The notes: generated by a model not told the origin, from the sequence alone. A stretch of DNA of 64,000 nucleotides from Ascarosepion bandense (GCA_037127315.1 JBBBDQ010001940.1:400001-464000), one strand, 5' to 3'; counted from the first letter of the stretch, positions 37,936 through 49,950 are shown. Translations and numbers: made by a program.

Positions 37936-39740
37936 TAGAATATACTTTAATAATGTGTCCACTATAATTTGTATCTAATTTGTTCATTTTACCAAATTTT
38001 TATAGATTTAAAATTTTTAATCAAGTACTACAGACTAATGATTCCTATAAAAAAAAAGTGAACCAGATATACACATGCTTTAAATTTGACCCTTTTGTTA
38101 TTGAATAGTTGGTAAGCATGTTTATCAGATCTTTAGCACAGTTCAATAGTCACTAAATTTTGTTGATCACTTATTGTATCATTTAGTGCAGAGTTATTTA
38201 CTGAATTCAAAATACAATGAAATTAAAAATAATGTGGTTGTTAAAAATGGTTACTACTGATTAATATCTTTCAAACATTTTTAAATGGCAGAAATAAACT
38301 TGTCTATTAATATATAAAATAATGAAAAAGACAACCAGACATGACTAAGCCATTATAATAAGAGTGTTTAATACTGGACAGATGACAGTTTCAAAATCAA
38401 AGATATAGTGAACAAAATGCCATTTAATTAATGTAGATTTTTGTAAATAAAATAGAAATGCTATTTCATACTATACAACTAGAAGACATCTGTCAAATTG
38501 AATTTTATCATTCCTTCCCCCCCCCCCCCCACACACTTTTGAAAGTAAAATTTTTAAAGAATGGATTTAAGAGCTATATAACCTAAATGTTAATTTGGAT
38601 CCATGTGTTTAGTCAAATAACCAAGAAATCTATTCACCAGAATATCACCAGAAGTTTGGCTGGCATAGGGGCAATGAAAGTAAAAGTGAGGAATAAAAAG
38701 AAAAGGGATCAGATGAGCATTACATTTATTCCAATATTTATTTCCCTTTTAATTTTCTTTTGAGTTGTAACAATGTATTATCTTTGATCTCACCTATAAT
38801 ATTTCAGTTTTAGCTTTGAGAAAAACCAGACAAACCTTGATGGTTCAGGACAGACTTCAGGGATTTAAGTGATCAGAGGTTTTAACCAAAAATCTTGATA
38901 CAAGATTTAAAATTTAGTTATTAATGTACATAGTACACAAATTGATTAATGGCATCACACTGCCAACCAATAATCTCAAAGATAATGTTCATATAATAAA
39001 GAACTGAATACCACAAGCATTTCTAGAAATGCTTGAAATTGCTGGATGAAATCTGTACAAACTTTATATTCATAAAGGACGTGAAGGAGTGCATCAAAGG
39101 GGGGAAAAAAAAAGGGTAAATCCAGAATAGGATTAGTACTAGTGAAAGAAGCATTCCAAAAGCTAAGCAAGGTGCTGAAAAACAAAAAATTAGAAACAAA
39201 GTTCTAATCAAGTTGTTACACAGCACCCATCCAGTTTACAAACAGGCCTTACCTGGGGTGTTAATGTTAAGTGTGCATGAATCTTCAAGACTGAGGCAAA
39301 CTAGTAGATATACCATAGTTTGTGATTGCCCACATTGGTAGCTGGGATCAACATCAGTGGCATATCTCCATTTTTCAAGGTTGGCTTTACAGTGACCAAC
39401 AGCTGTTTGAAGGTGATTTTTGTAGAGTTGTGAGTGTCTGCATTTCACATTATCAAGACAAATGCTAACTAGGAGTTATGTTGTTCAGCTAAATGAAAAA
39501 GTTGTCAACTTGAGCCTCTTAGGCATTGGTTCACAACCGTAGTGGACAATGAGAGCCAATTTCCTGCTTCAACTTTGAGTTAGAAGTAGACTGTCCTTAT
39601 ATAAGAGGATGCAATACCACTAAGCAATTAGTGGTCATCTACTTTGGTTGGCTTGAGACACCCAATGATCGATCTGCCGGAGATGGCTAGGGCAGGGGGG
39701 GGGTGTCATATCACGAGGACTCATTTGTCAATCCTTCCCT
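37936..39740. other. Intron 1, unrecognised sequence
   Basis: AT-rich, with a C tract near 38517-38530. A repeat-like stretch at 39510-39680 has no recognised coding content. Confidence 0.4.
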
Positions 39741-39749
39741 CATGCTACA

Positions 39750-39841
39750 CTACATGCTAAAGAAAAGATTCCTGGATAGCTATCTGGTAACCATCCTTTT
39801 AAATGGCAGTAAATATTGGATATTTCTCAGTTCAGAAGAAG

Positions 39842-39875
<34 letters not shown>

Positions 39876-39935
39876 ACAACTAGAAGCAGCAGAAATATGG
39901 TTCTACAGAAAGATACTGTGGACAGAATAAGCAAC
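39750..39935 (+). mobile_element. RTE-like LINE fragment split by an A tract
   Basis: Plus reading gives RFLDSYLVTILLNGSKYW, then after a 33-bp A tract (39841-39873) TQLEAAEIWFYRKILW. This matches the family block VLDCYVMSVLQYGSECW ... KLEAAEMWFYRRML seen at 42500-42961. The ORF across the A tract is a chance join. Confidence 0.65.
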
Positions 39936-39939
39936 AAAA

Positions 39940-41210
39940 ACAAGGAATTTTGAGCAAGTGTTCTGTTACTATAATCTTTAATAACAGAGAGAACACCTAA
40001 ACTGAAAACCAGGAGGGAAAAAAAAAATGTTAACATAATTCAGTATGAATCTGCACAAAGTAAATGAACTTATGGTCATTAAAATGCCAGAAATTAGAGA
40101 CATATTGTAACATTTCATTTTAATGATATACAAAGCTACAATTATCAGACAGATACTATTGTGTCTTAGGGTAACATTTTCCACTTCATGTCAATGGAAA
40201 AATTTCATTGAATCAATTGTTATATCTGCTGCTATACAAGTTAGTTCACTGTTCTGCTAGACAATTTTTCTCACCAGAATCTATCATACAAGTCTACTTC
40301 ATTCATGCTGTGAATATTGCTGTCATATATGGTTTGGCATTTCTATGTATTTAAACATTCTAGGTAAAATTCAAAGCATCTGCAATGTGATTGGTCCTGA
40401 CATAGCTTTCGTTATTTTCGCCCATTGCCGAAACAACTTTCATGTAATTTTTCTACAAATATTTTCCTAATAGTTATTTTGATGAAATTTTTTTCTTTGG
40501 CACAGACTTTATAAATTTAAGTTCAGTACTAGATTGGCAGTAAGGTCTTTTTTTTTTTTTTTTACACACGAAATGGCTAGATATAATTAAGTTCTATCCT
40601 AACAGTTTCTTCTATCACACTTTCTGGGAGAGCACTTCACTATTTGTTGTGGTACTGAGATTTCTTATGTAGAACATGCATTTGACCTTTAAAATTTTAA
40701 ATTCAATGTCTTAATTCCTGTTTTGTTTAGAAGGCAGAAATTATCTTGAAAATTTCATTAAAGTTTAACATATTGGAACATTGCATATCCTTTACAGAAA
40801 CCTGGGTCAGTGTGCACTACCACTGAAGGGAGTGGGCGTGCAGGCTCTGGGCAGTGTTTTGTGACCCTTGCTATCTTAACATTTGCTTTTTTTTTCCTAC
40901 CTATATTTATATAGGTTACAAATTAAACTAAGCCTAAGCACAACTATTAAAAGGATGAAAAAATTTCAGTTTTTTGACATTTTTTGTCCAAATCCATAAA
41001 TTTGTTTTGCTTATAAATCTTGAAAAAAATAATATAGAGATCACTTTTTTTTTATATCTAGAATGTTGAATGTGTTCGAATTATTCAGCTTAAGAAAAAT
41101 CTCAAGGTGATATTAAGAATTGCTGCAAAACATTGGTTTATGGAATGATCAATGACATGTCTAGTTTTGTATTGCTTTTATTTTCAATCTTTGTAATTGA
41201 TTTATGCAGC
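39940..41210. other. Intron 1, unrecognised sequence
   Basis: AT-rich, with short T tracts. A more GC-rich patch at 40800-40860 has no identified role. Confidence 0.35.
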
Positions 41211-41628
41211 TACAGTGGAACCTGTTGTATGCGACCACCCCTACTATCTTCAAAAACCGGTAGCATACGGCAGGTGGTCACTCACTAAAGACTTGTGACC
41301 TATCCTCCCACGATCATATATTTCACTCTCCAGAATGTAGATATTTCATTATTTTTTACCATGTAATCTGGTAATAAATGAGAACATAAGATGGTCTAAC
41401 TTTGAAAAAAATTTATTCAGCATAATTATTTTTTAACATTAATAACGTATTCACAATGGTAAACAAAAGAAATAAAAATTATTTATTCACACTGGTATAG
41501 GCTAAAAAAATCAGAAATCAGTTATGACAGTCTGGGTGGTGTTTTTTGTAATGTAACCACTTAGATTCTAATTGATGTTGACACTTATTTCTTATAAAAT
41601 GTATGTTGGAAAAGTTTGATGTATAAGT

Positions 41629-42128
41629 TTAATTTTTGATTAGTTCCCCCAAAGGCCTTTACCCCTTCAAACCTTTCCAAAACAGCCTTATTTCCATGCA
41701 AATGTAAATGCTGAACTCAAATCAAATTATTGATAAATACAAAACCTACCTTTTTTCAAGTTAATGAACAGAAAAATATCGAAATTCTTTTCGCTGTTTA
41801 TCTCACCCCGTAACCACGCTTCAAAAGTGTTATTCACTGCTGAATGACTTCACGCATAGTTTGCCGATTTTTCGGCCTTTTTACTTGCTCAAAGGAAGTA
41901 AATTGGCCAAGTATCCTATGCCTCAAGTCATTCAGCAGTGAATCACATAAGAAAGGGTAAGGGGTGAGATATAGTCCAATTTTTTTTCTGGTCGATAACA
42001 TGAAAAATGGTAGGTTTCTTCAATAAACAATTATTGATTTGAGTTCAGCATATACATTTGCACAGAATTAAAGATGTTTTGGAAAGATTTGACGGGGTAA
42101 AGGCCTCCGAGGAACAAATAAAAAATTA
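41629..42128. mobile_element. Foldback element F1 (long inverted arms)
   Basis: Two arms of about 240 bp are reverse complements with scattered differences. The left arm starts TTTTTGATTAGTTCCCCCAA and contains AAGGCCTTTACCCC and TGCTGAACTC. The right arm carries GGGGTAAAGGCCT and GAGTTCAGCAT. The loop is about 30 bp, centred near 41885. TTAA stands at both outer ends, so a TTAA target is possible. Arm sequence is shared with 62079-63303. No ORF of note. Confidence 0.8.
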
Positions 42129-42464
42129 ACCCAATTTTTTCTTAGAAGTGAGTGATAGTAAAAGAGAATCTGCATAATATATGAAAAAAAAAAAAAAAAA
42201 AAATAACGATCAGGCTAGAGAGAGTAAAATGATTGAGAGAAAAAAAAAAAAAAAAAAAAAAAAAAAACACATTGAAAATTTATATTTCACATAGATGTGA
42301 TTTTTTTTCTCCTACAGCCAAATTTATCCAATCTGGTACAGAAACTGACAAATCTCTTGAACTTGTCAACAAATGTAATAAGTACATGTTAATACAAGAT
42401 AGCCGCCGTTTGACCACAAATAATATAAACTTGACACTTCACTTCTTCTATATGCCCTATCCTT

Positions 42465-44420
42465 TCTAGACATAGGCAATCATGGTTCTCCACGTCTCTC
42501 TATCCCTTGTGGCTCTTAGTATGTTTCCTCCTGTTACTCCTGGCAACCCCCGTTCTGTCATCCACCTGATCAGGCCCTGCAAATGTTATCCGCTGCCTTC
42601 CTCCATCTCTTTTTCCTTCTGTCAGTATCAGGTTCTCCAAACTCTCCTTCCTTATTGCATGTCCCAGGAACTTCAGTTGTCTCTTCCTGATGCTCAGTAT
42701 TAATTTCCTTTTTGTTGCCATTCTTTCCAACACCTTATCGTTGCTTGCATGCTCAGTCCACGATATCTGCAGCATCCTTCTGTAGAACCACATTTCTGCT
42801 GCTTCCAGTTTTGTCCTCATTTTCGATGATATTGTCCAGCATTCACTGCCATATTGAAGAACTGACATCACATAGCAATCCAACACACTTTTCTTTGTTT
42901 CTAGTGTAATTTTCCTGTGTGTTAGTACTTTACTCAGCTTCTGGAATGTGTCCTTTGCCATGCCAATTCGCCTTTGGATCTCTGTGTCGCACTTTCCATC
43001 TCCTGTTAGAACACTTCCTAGGTATTTGAATTTTTATACTTGCTTGATTCTGGTATCACCCACCTGTACTTGGCATTTTGGGTTGTACCTTTTGCTGATG
43101 ACCATGCATTCAGTTTTCTTAAAGTTTATTTGTAGTCCTTTTTTTGTCACTCTCCACCTCTACCTTCTGTCGGAGGTTTTGTAGTTTCCTTTCCATGTTT
43201 GCAATCAGCACTGTATCATCTGTATACCTTATGTTGTTCAAGCTGTGGCCTCCAATAACAAATCCTGGCGTGTCATCTAGGGTCCTTAAGATATTCTCAC
43301 CGTACAAGTTGAACAGATCCGGTGAAAAGAGACATCCTTGTCTTATACCTCTTTCTATCTTTGTAAATCTGCTGAAATCATTACCTGTCCGTATGCAGGC
43401 CGTTTACTGCCAGTAGAGATTCTTGATTACTCTGATGTCTTTCCCAAAAATGTCGAGGCTGCTGAGCATCTTCAATTCTTTGTGTTGTATCTTGTTGAAT
43501 GCCTTTGCATAATCAATAAAACATTAGGTACAAGTCTTTCATTTGTATTGCCCTTTCAGAGAGCATCCTAATCATAAATATAGCATTCCTTGTTCCAGTG
43601 TCTTTCACAAACCCACACTGTTTCTGTCCTATCTCTGGCCTGATTCTGCTTATTGCTCTGTTCATCAGGATTCTGACAATCAGTTTTGTTATGTGACTCA
43701 TTAAGCTCATAGTTCTGTGTAGTTTACACTCGTTTGCACCTGGTTTCTTCCGCAGTGCTATAAATATCGATTTGCATATGTTGTCTGGTATTATTCCAAA
43801 ATTATAAATTTTGTATATTAGGTTGGTAATTTTTTCTATGCCATATTCTTCCAGGGCTATCAGCAGCTCTATCACAACGCCGTCTGGAACAGCTGCTTTG
43901 TTTCTGTTCAATTTGGCCATTGCAGCTTTCACTTTGGATTTTAGCATTTTCAGTCTATCCTCCTTGTGTATTCTCAGTTATTCTCTCCTGTCGCAAGAAA
44001 AGATCCTTTACATACTCTTCCCATCGCTAGAGCATTTCCTCTTTCTCCAATATGATCCAATTGGATTTTATGCATCCTGTTGAGGAGCAGGTTTTTTTGT
44101 CCTGTCAGTTCTCTTATCTCTATGCATCTCTGCTTTATTGGTCCTGCTCAGTCTACTTCTGCGCATTTGTTGCTGAGCCATTCCTCTTTAGCCTGTCTGC
44201 ATTTGTTCCTTATCTCCCTGTGAAGTTTCTTGTACTCTCTTCCATGTCTAGGCATTATTTTTTGTCTCCTTTGCATCACGTGGAGAATCTCTTCAGTCAT
44301 CCACTAGTTTTTTTCTTCTGCGTCTGATTTCCTTTGGGGCAATGTTGTTCGCTGAGGTCACCATCACTTCCTTTAGTGAGTCTCATTTTGAGTGCACTTT
44401 TCCAATTTGTTCTTCACTTA
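42465..44420 (-). mobile_element. RTE-like LINE copy C, about 2 kb
   Basis: Minus reading from 44420: linker; AMAKLNRNKAAVPDGVVIEL, MSLMSHITKLIVRIL, CGFVKDTGTRNAIFMIRML (43513-43947); motif A region; [14 protein letters not shown] and IRYTDDTVLIAN (motif C with YADD changed to YTDD, 43119-43307); then the C-terminal block (42500-42961) with KDTFQKLSKVLTHRK and VLQYGSECWTISSKM. This is the best preserved RTE copy here, but it has a changed active site and frameshifts. It is inserted in the pogo-like shell. Confidence 0.85.
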
Positions 44421-44737
44421 TACTACGATAACAAAACAACATGAAAGTGTTTCTGGCTTGAAAGGAAAATGAAATAGAACTTAAATTCTCCTAATTTAGA
44501 AGTTACGAATGTACTGCCAAAATGAGTTTTTGTTAAAGTGGTCACTTTTTATTCTTTTCTGCTGGTCGGTGGTCGTGTTCTGGAAGAGGTTGCTCATTGG
44601 GGGTCAGTTAACTTTCATTAGCAAATCGTCCGTGCATAGAAAAAACAGTCGTTAATAGCAGGTGGTCACTGACGACAGGAGCCGCATACACCAGGTTCCA
44701 CTTTATATTGCATATGATCTGTTAGTGTAAATAATTC

Positions 44738-44902
44738 TTCTATGTGCCCTGTCCCTTCAGGACGTAGGAGATCGTGGCTTTCCACGTTTCCCTATCCCTG
44801 GTGGCTGAGCACGCCTTCTGTTACACCATGCAATCCTCGTTCCATCATCCACCTGATTAGGTCCTTCAAATATGTTATATGTTGCTTTCCCCTGTCTTTT
44901 AG
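44738..44902 (-). mobile_element. RTE-like LINE 3' end fragment
   Basis: Minus reading repeats the family end (LIRWMMERG, ATRDRETWKATISY) and the terminal GGGCACATAGAAG. It lies just outside the pogo-like right end in the same orientation as copy C. Confidence 0.65.
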
Positions 44903-44904
44903 GT

Positions 44905-47753
44905 TACAATAAAATTACTATTTCATATGAACACTACCTTAAAATTGAAATGCAGTATATGGGGGGGGGGGGGTCGAACTCGACAGGTTGGGGGTGGTGG
45001 AAAAACAAAATCCTTGCACCGGTCCTGACAGAAATATTGTACAAGGTGTTCATGAGTCAGGCTTACACTGCTTACCGCCAAGTCATTATCAATAGTTTTT
45101 TTTTTTATGAAAAAATGCCTAGTAAAAGCCATTGATAATATGAACAACTACATTCACAATGATAAACGTTTTTTGTTTTTGTCAGAATGACAAGAGATTT
45201 TTTTAAACTAAGATTAAGATCTAAAGGGCTTAAAAGAAAAAGATACTTTGAATTTTTTTTTTTTTTACACTACTTACTACAATTAATGTAAAAAATACTG
45301 TCATTTTTTAAATTTTTTTCCCCGAAGGCTGAGTAAAAAATGCGTTTTACTTTTTAAATGCATGCGTGTTGCATCCTGTTCAGCCAGAGTTCCTATATGA
45401 AAGAAAGCAGTTTCTTCAACCTTTGATTTTAAGTCGGTAGAAAAAGGTTTATTGTACAAAATAAATTGCTCCGTAGTTAAAACTTTGTACAGAATTTCCA
45501 GCATTTTATGAAGATGCACGAAACGGTTGAACAAAAAATCAATTCACCCTCAACAAGCGAGGCGATAAATGCCACTAAGGCGCAAGTGGCTACTGGGAAT
45601 GTATTACTTTTTGTTCGAAGTAGTAATCGGAAAATCAGTCCTAAGCAAAATAGAAAATCATGACCTTACAGGATGAAATCTTTACACTTGTTCAAAAAAA
45701 AAAAAAAAAAAAAAAATCTAGAAGTGTAAACCGGACAACAGACGAAACTTAAACTACAAAACACTTTGAAACTAAAAAATATAATAAAAATGTAACCGTT
45801 TTTTGTTTTGTTTATTTTTTGCGTATCAGAAGTAAAAGAAACCAATAAAGACTAAGAGTTGAGTTGCACATGTTTTTTATTATTTTATTTTTCTCAGTAA
45901 CATTTCCCAAATTACGTTCTTGAAAGCGGATTTCGAAAATGAAAATAAGAAATTAACTTTTTTGTTCTTTGAATTCTCTTTAAGTCAAAGTGAGTGATTT
46001 TAATCAATATTCATCAACTTTTCGGAATTGCTAACCATTCAAATAAATCGAAGGTTAAAGTTGAAATTTTGAAACTTAAACAAATTTTGCATAGAGTCCG
46101 GTTTATAAACTCAACTCGTTTCAATTAGTTTTAAAAATCTAATTTTTGAATATCGTGTGTCATTTTCCAATAAAGTGTGTGTGTCTAAAAACAAAAAATT
46201 ACTACAGCTTTTTTTTAACCTATTGATTGATTTTAAAGAATTCATCTGGATTTCATTTTTTTTAAGGCTTGTTTTTGCAGCTTTGCTGTATCAGGTTAAA
46301 ATTTACGTTTTAAATCATTTCAACTTACTGGGGGTGGGAAGGATCAAGCATCAAAAAGCTATTTTCGATTTTCCTACATATCGAATTAAAAAGATAAATC
46401 ATTGCATTTCTCATTTCTGAGAAATGATTTCTCTGTTCAGACGCTATTTTATTTTTTTTAAATCTTTGCTATTGTTATTTTTTTTTCGGATATAAAAGTT
46501 GTAAAAAGTATTTTTTTTCTAACTTTAGATAATAATTAAAATAAATAAAAGTTTTACTTTTAGTTTTCAGATTTAAAAATGGAAAAATGTCCTCGGATTA
46601 TGAAACCAGAATGCTTCGGACGTTAAATTGGATTGGAAGCTATCTACTCAACATTTGAAGTCTAGAAAGTTTTCAATTTAAATTTTTAGTACTGAAAAAT
46701 AACAAAGAAAGGGGGTACTGAAAAATGCAGCAAACTAAAAAATATTTACAAACCATTTTTAACTGATGTCTACTGAATTCTAAATATTATGTCGTAATTC
46801 CAAAAAGTATCCGAGATAAAATGTAAAGAAGAAAAAATTGATAAAAAGAGGCATTGCAATATAGTTAAATAAATTTACGTAACTTTTTTTTTAATATACA
46901 AATTAAATTATAGTACTTTAAAACACTAACAGGTAGGTAGCTGTTAAATTCCAATTATAATTTAAATTCAATTTACTTGCAATTAAAATTTTAGAAAATT
47001 ACCTGACGCTAAAAAAAGTATTTTATTTTTGTAATTGGGCTGTAAGTGTGTAAAATAAATGAGAAACCCATACTGTTTTCGTTTTGTTTATTTTTTTTTT
47101 TAAACGGAGGGGTAGCGCAAATCAGTTGCCTATTTGAAATAGGCTATTATTTCTAGCGCGAAAAATTAAAATTTTATGCAGTAAACATTGAAAAATACGG
47201 ATACTTTATTTTTTTTTAGTCACACACGAACGAGCTTAGCAACTCATCGATTTCTTGTCCTAAATTCCACACTGACATAGCTTTGTTTTTCAAATCGACA
47301 AGAAAAAAAAAAAAAAAAAAATCACTAAGTTGTTTGTAGTCGAGTTTTAGTAGATTTGTTAATGTAGTTTGACAAGTATTGTAAATAAATTTTAAGTTTA
47401 ATTTTCAATCATTCAATGGCGACTTTAAACTCGAGCTAACCACATCCAAACGCGTTTACAATGAAAAACACAGACTACATAAGTGACTATATGTCAGTCT
47501 ATATTTCGCAGTGTAAAAAGAAAGTCGTGTAAATCAAATGGCTTCAATACTCAACTCCAGTTATTTTCTCAATGATGGTAAACAATGTTTCGACTAATAT
47601 ATATTTTGTTTGATGTTGCTTGTACTTCTACGACTATTGGATTTAAAATGCAGAAATTATGACAGTAGTAGACTTGCTTTCTCCATTGTTTTGCACATAT
47701 TTAATTGTTATAAATCATTTTTTAAAGCGTTAAGAAGATATTATGAGACTTAC
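44905..47753. other. Intron 1 next to exon 1, AT-rich
   Basis: No gene is recognised. A copy of the GCNAGGCGATAA.NGCCACTAAGGCGCA core lies at 45553-45585. A tracts lie at about 45697-45718 and 47304-47321. A short G tract is at 44961-44972. Confidence 0.5.
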
Positions 47754-47801
47754 CCAGAACGAATCGGCACAAATTTCAGATAACACCCCTCTATCTCCCA
47801 T
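47754..47801 (-). CDS. ABCC-type transporter exon 1 (coding part, start codon)
   Basis: On the minus strand an ATG at 47801-47799 opens MGDRGVLSEICADSFW, 16 codons, followed directly by the donor GTAAGT at 47753-47748. The length, the terminal Trp and the phase-0 junction match the first coding exon of vertebrate ABCC1 as I remember it, and the frame continues into exon 2. Cys11 may correspond to the N-terminal cysteine (Cys7) known to matter in human MRP1. The exon lies 23.9 kb from exon 2, so it was recognised by pattern, splice site and phase rather than by similarity over a long stretch. The start codon is the first ATG after a candidate promoter. Confidence 0.82.
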
Positions 47802-47900
47802 GTCCAAACTGCAATGAGTAAAGCCGCTGTGGAGGCGGCATTTAAATCACATCAATAATTTACAGTCATTGACCACGTGATTGGGGATTTCCTTCTGGTA
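47802..47900 (-). promoter_or_regulatory. Candidate promoter of the ABCC-type gene
   Basis: On the minus strand a kappaB-like GGAAATCCCC (47892-47883), an overlapping CCAAT box (47884-47880) and a CACGTG E-box (47879-47874) lie within 20 bp. This is about 75-90 bp before the start codon, in a segment less AT-rich than its surroundings. Such short motifs occur by chance, and the transcription start is not visible. Confidence 0.35.
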
Positions 47901-47978
47901 CGACGCATTTATTTTGGGAACTATTCATTCTTTCTTTGAGCAATATATCCCTTGCAAATTCACTTTCTCAAGGCCCAT

Positions 47979-48011
47979 TTTGTTTTGTTTTGTTTTGTTT
48001 TGTTTTGTTTT
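47979..48011. repeat. (TTTTG)n microsatellite
   Basis: Six tandem TTTTG pentamers lie about 180 bp upstream of the ABCC start codon. Confidence 0.95.
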
Positions 48012-48134
48012 TACGTGGACAGTTTTTTTTTTAACTACATTTTTTGTTTTTAATCCTTTGCACGAGATTTTACTTAGGCTTTCTTTTTCTCGCCTGCAAT
48101 TGAATATTTTTTTATATTCAATTCATCCAAGCTA

Positions 48135-48461
48135 AGTGTAACCCGGATACCCTGGTATAAGAAAAACCCAGTTAAATACTTACTTAACTATTTGCATTTT
48201 TTTTGCTGTCTGATAGTTGTTTTTTTTTTTGTTTTTATTGTTATTTCGTTTTTTAAAATTTTTGTGTGCATGTGTTTCAGTAGAAAATAGTTAAAAAAAA
48301 ATAGTGTAAACCCGGATATAAGAGAGTTATCGGAATGAGTCTTATATTCGGGTTTATCTTATATCCGGGTTTGGTCTATTTTATACATTAGCACAGGCTC
48401 TAATTTGGGACCAGAGAAAATCTCTCTTATATCTGGGTTCCTCTTATATCCGGGTTATACT
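48135..48461. mobile_element. pogo-like MITE, 327 bp
   Basis: The terminal inverted repeats AGTGTAACCCGGATA and the reverse complement AGTATAACCCGGATA are flanked by TA on both sides. The interior repeats CCCGGATATAAGAG and its complement several times. No ORF. The end style (AGTNNAACCCGGATATAAG) is typical of pogo/Tigger-related MITEs. Confidence 0.8.
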
Positions 48462-48582
48462 TAATATTTGCATTTAGTTGAATTGAAATTTACTCTCTCA
48501 ATTACCCAATCATTTAATCACTGATTAAGATTTATATTTTATATAGTAATTTGAGATTTAATATTTTTTTAATCGGTTCACC

Positions 48583-48625
48583 TAAGCAAGGCGATAACGC
48601 CACTAAGACACAGGGACCTACAGGA
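48583..48625 (+). repeat. Copy of the GCAAGGCGATAACGCC core repeat
   Basis: AAGCAAGGCGATAACGCC followed by ACTAAGACACAGGG matches cores at 3970, 33835, 45553 and 58830. GGCG and CGCC pair around a 4-base loop. An AT-only stretch follows (48655-48755). Confidence 0.7.
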
Positions 48626-48879
48626 AGTGAAAGAAGAAAAATATTTTCAGCAATTATTAATTTAAATTAATTAATCATTTATTTATATAATTAATTTATT
48701 ATTATTAATTTATTTATTTATATAATTATAATTAATTTATTAATTATTTATAAAAACACTTTTATTACAATTTACATAGGAAATAGATCCTATTTCCAAC
48801 ACAATTACATGCCCACACGCATACTTTATTTTCTATCCAATAACAATCCTATTTACAAACATGTCAAAAAGGATTCAAT

Positions 48880-49417
48880 ACAACGCGCAGAGTTTAAACT
48901 TTAAATCTATGGCGAAAGAGGCATTCCAGAAGTTGAGTAAAGTATTAAGAAACAGGACAATTTCACTAGAAACAAAGAGGAGAGTACTGGATTGCAATGT
49001 GATGTCGGTTCTTCAATATGGCAGTGAATGTTGGACAATATCTTCGAAGATGAAGGGAAAACTTGAAGCAACTGAAATGTGGTTCTACAGAAGGATGCTG
49101 CGGATATCATGGACCGAGCATGTGAGCAATGACGAGGTTTTGGAAAGGATGGAGACGAAAAGGAAATTAATACTAAGCATCAGGAAGAGACAACTAAAGT
49201 TCCTGGGACATGCAATGAGGAAGGAGGGCTTGGAGAACCTGTTACTAACAGACCAGATAAAGGGAAAGTAGCGGATAACATATTTGAAGGACCTGATTAG
49301 GTGGATGACAGAACGAGGGTTGCATGGTGCAACAGGAGAAAGCGTGCTAAGAGCCACCAGGGACAGTGAGATGTGGAAGGCCATGATCGCCTACGTTCTG
49401 AAAGGACATGGCACATA
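48880..49417 (+). mobile_element. RTE-like LINE copy D, C-terminal part
   Basis: Plus ORF 48861-49271 reads SMAKEAFQKLSKVLRNR, VLQYGSECWTISSKMKGK, WFYRRMLRISWTEHVS, RKRQLKFLGHAMRKEG. A stop after DQIKGK is followed by an in-register continuation to MIAYVLKGHGT at 49416. Its first bases, together with 48780-48880, also match 57565-57675, so it was inserted in or joined to another repeat. Confidence 0.82.
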
Positions 49418-49419
49418 AA

Positions 49420-49950
49420 AGAAGAAGTGTTCTGACAGAGGATGGAAAGTGCGACATTGAGATCCAAAGATGCAATGGCGTGACCAAGGATGCATTTTAA
49501 AAGATAACCAAAAAGACAGGAAAATCTCACTGGAAACATAGAAGAGATACAGCTGGATTACTATATGACCTTCTGTAAGGAAATGAATGTTGGATAATCT
49601 CATCAAGAATGAAGGAAAAGCTTGAGGCATCAGAAATGTGGTTTTACCGAAGGATGCGGAGGATACCATGGACTGAACATATGAGCAATGATGAGGTGTT
49701 GGAGAAGATGCAAACGAGATGAAAACTCATACTTAACACAAGGAAGAGACAGATGAGGTTCCTGTGGCACATAAAAAGGAAGGAGGGCCTTGAGAATTTA
49801 ATACTCACAGAACGGATAGAGGAAAACAGAGACAGGGAAAGGTATACTTGATAGGTCAGAGTAAATGGATAGCGGAGTAGGAGAGATGCCAAAATATTGA
49901 GAGCGACAAGAGACAGAGCGAATTGGAAGTCCGTGATCGCCTACAGTAGT
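49420..49950 (+). mobile_element. RTE-like LINE copy E, C-terminal part
   Basis: It follows copy D directly in the same orientation. Frames give VLTEDGKCDIEIQRC, ISSRMKEKLEASEMWFYRR, RIPWTEHMSNDEVLEKM, RKRQMRFLWH, ending NWKSVIAY. It is more diverged than D and F (for example RIPWTEHM against RISWTEHV), suggesting an older or different subfamily. Confidence 0.75.

Larger units (their letters stand above)
41213..44703. mobile_element. pogo-like DNA transposon shell with nested insertions
   Basis: The left end CAGTGGAACCTGTTGTATGC and the right end (reverse complement AAGTGGAACCTGGTGTATGC) form about 25-bp terminal inverted repeats flanked by TA on both sides. Sub-terminal copies of GGTGGTCACT occur near both ends. 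No transposase is seen. The interior is taken up by a foldback element (41629-42128) and an RTE-like LINE (42465-44420), so the original element was probably a short non-autonomous copy. Confidence 0.75.
2418..47801 (-). other. ABCC/MRP-type ABC transporter gene, 5' part (exons 1-7), runs off left edge
   Basis: Seven exons on the minus strand (47754-47801, 23632-23814, 8052-8177, 6326-6454, 5708-5857, 2793-2854, 2418-2543) splice with GT/AG sites into one frame of about 274 residues. The product matches the start of ABCC1-type multidrug resistance proteins: a luminal N-terminus with N-glycosylation sequons, five hydrophobic helices (TMD0), then the L0 linker with NPCPIESSSFLSRI and GYKRPLDEFDLW. 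Family members are membrane exporters of glutathione, glucuronide and other organic-anion conjugates. Exon 1 has 16 codons ending in Trp, and exon 3 has 42 codons, which as I recall agrees with human ABCC1. The core membrane domains and both nucleotide-binding domains must lie left of the window. Intron 1 is about 23.9 kb and intron 2 about 15.5 kb, both filled with transposons. I cannot tell ABCC1 from ABCC2, ABCC3 or ABCC6 from this part, so no symbol is given. Confidence 0.93.

Noticed and set aside
41213..44703. A novel host defence or gene cluster between the 41.2 kb and 44.7 kb inverted repeats
   Set aside because: All coding traces inside belong to the RTE-like LINE, and the rest is foldback sequence.
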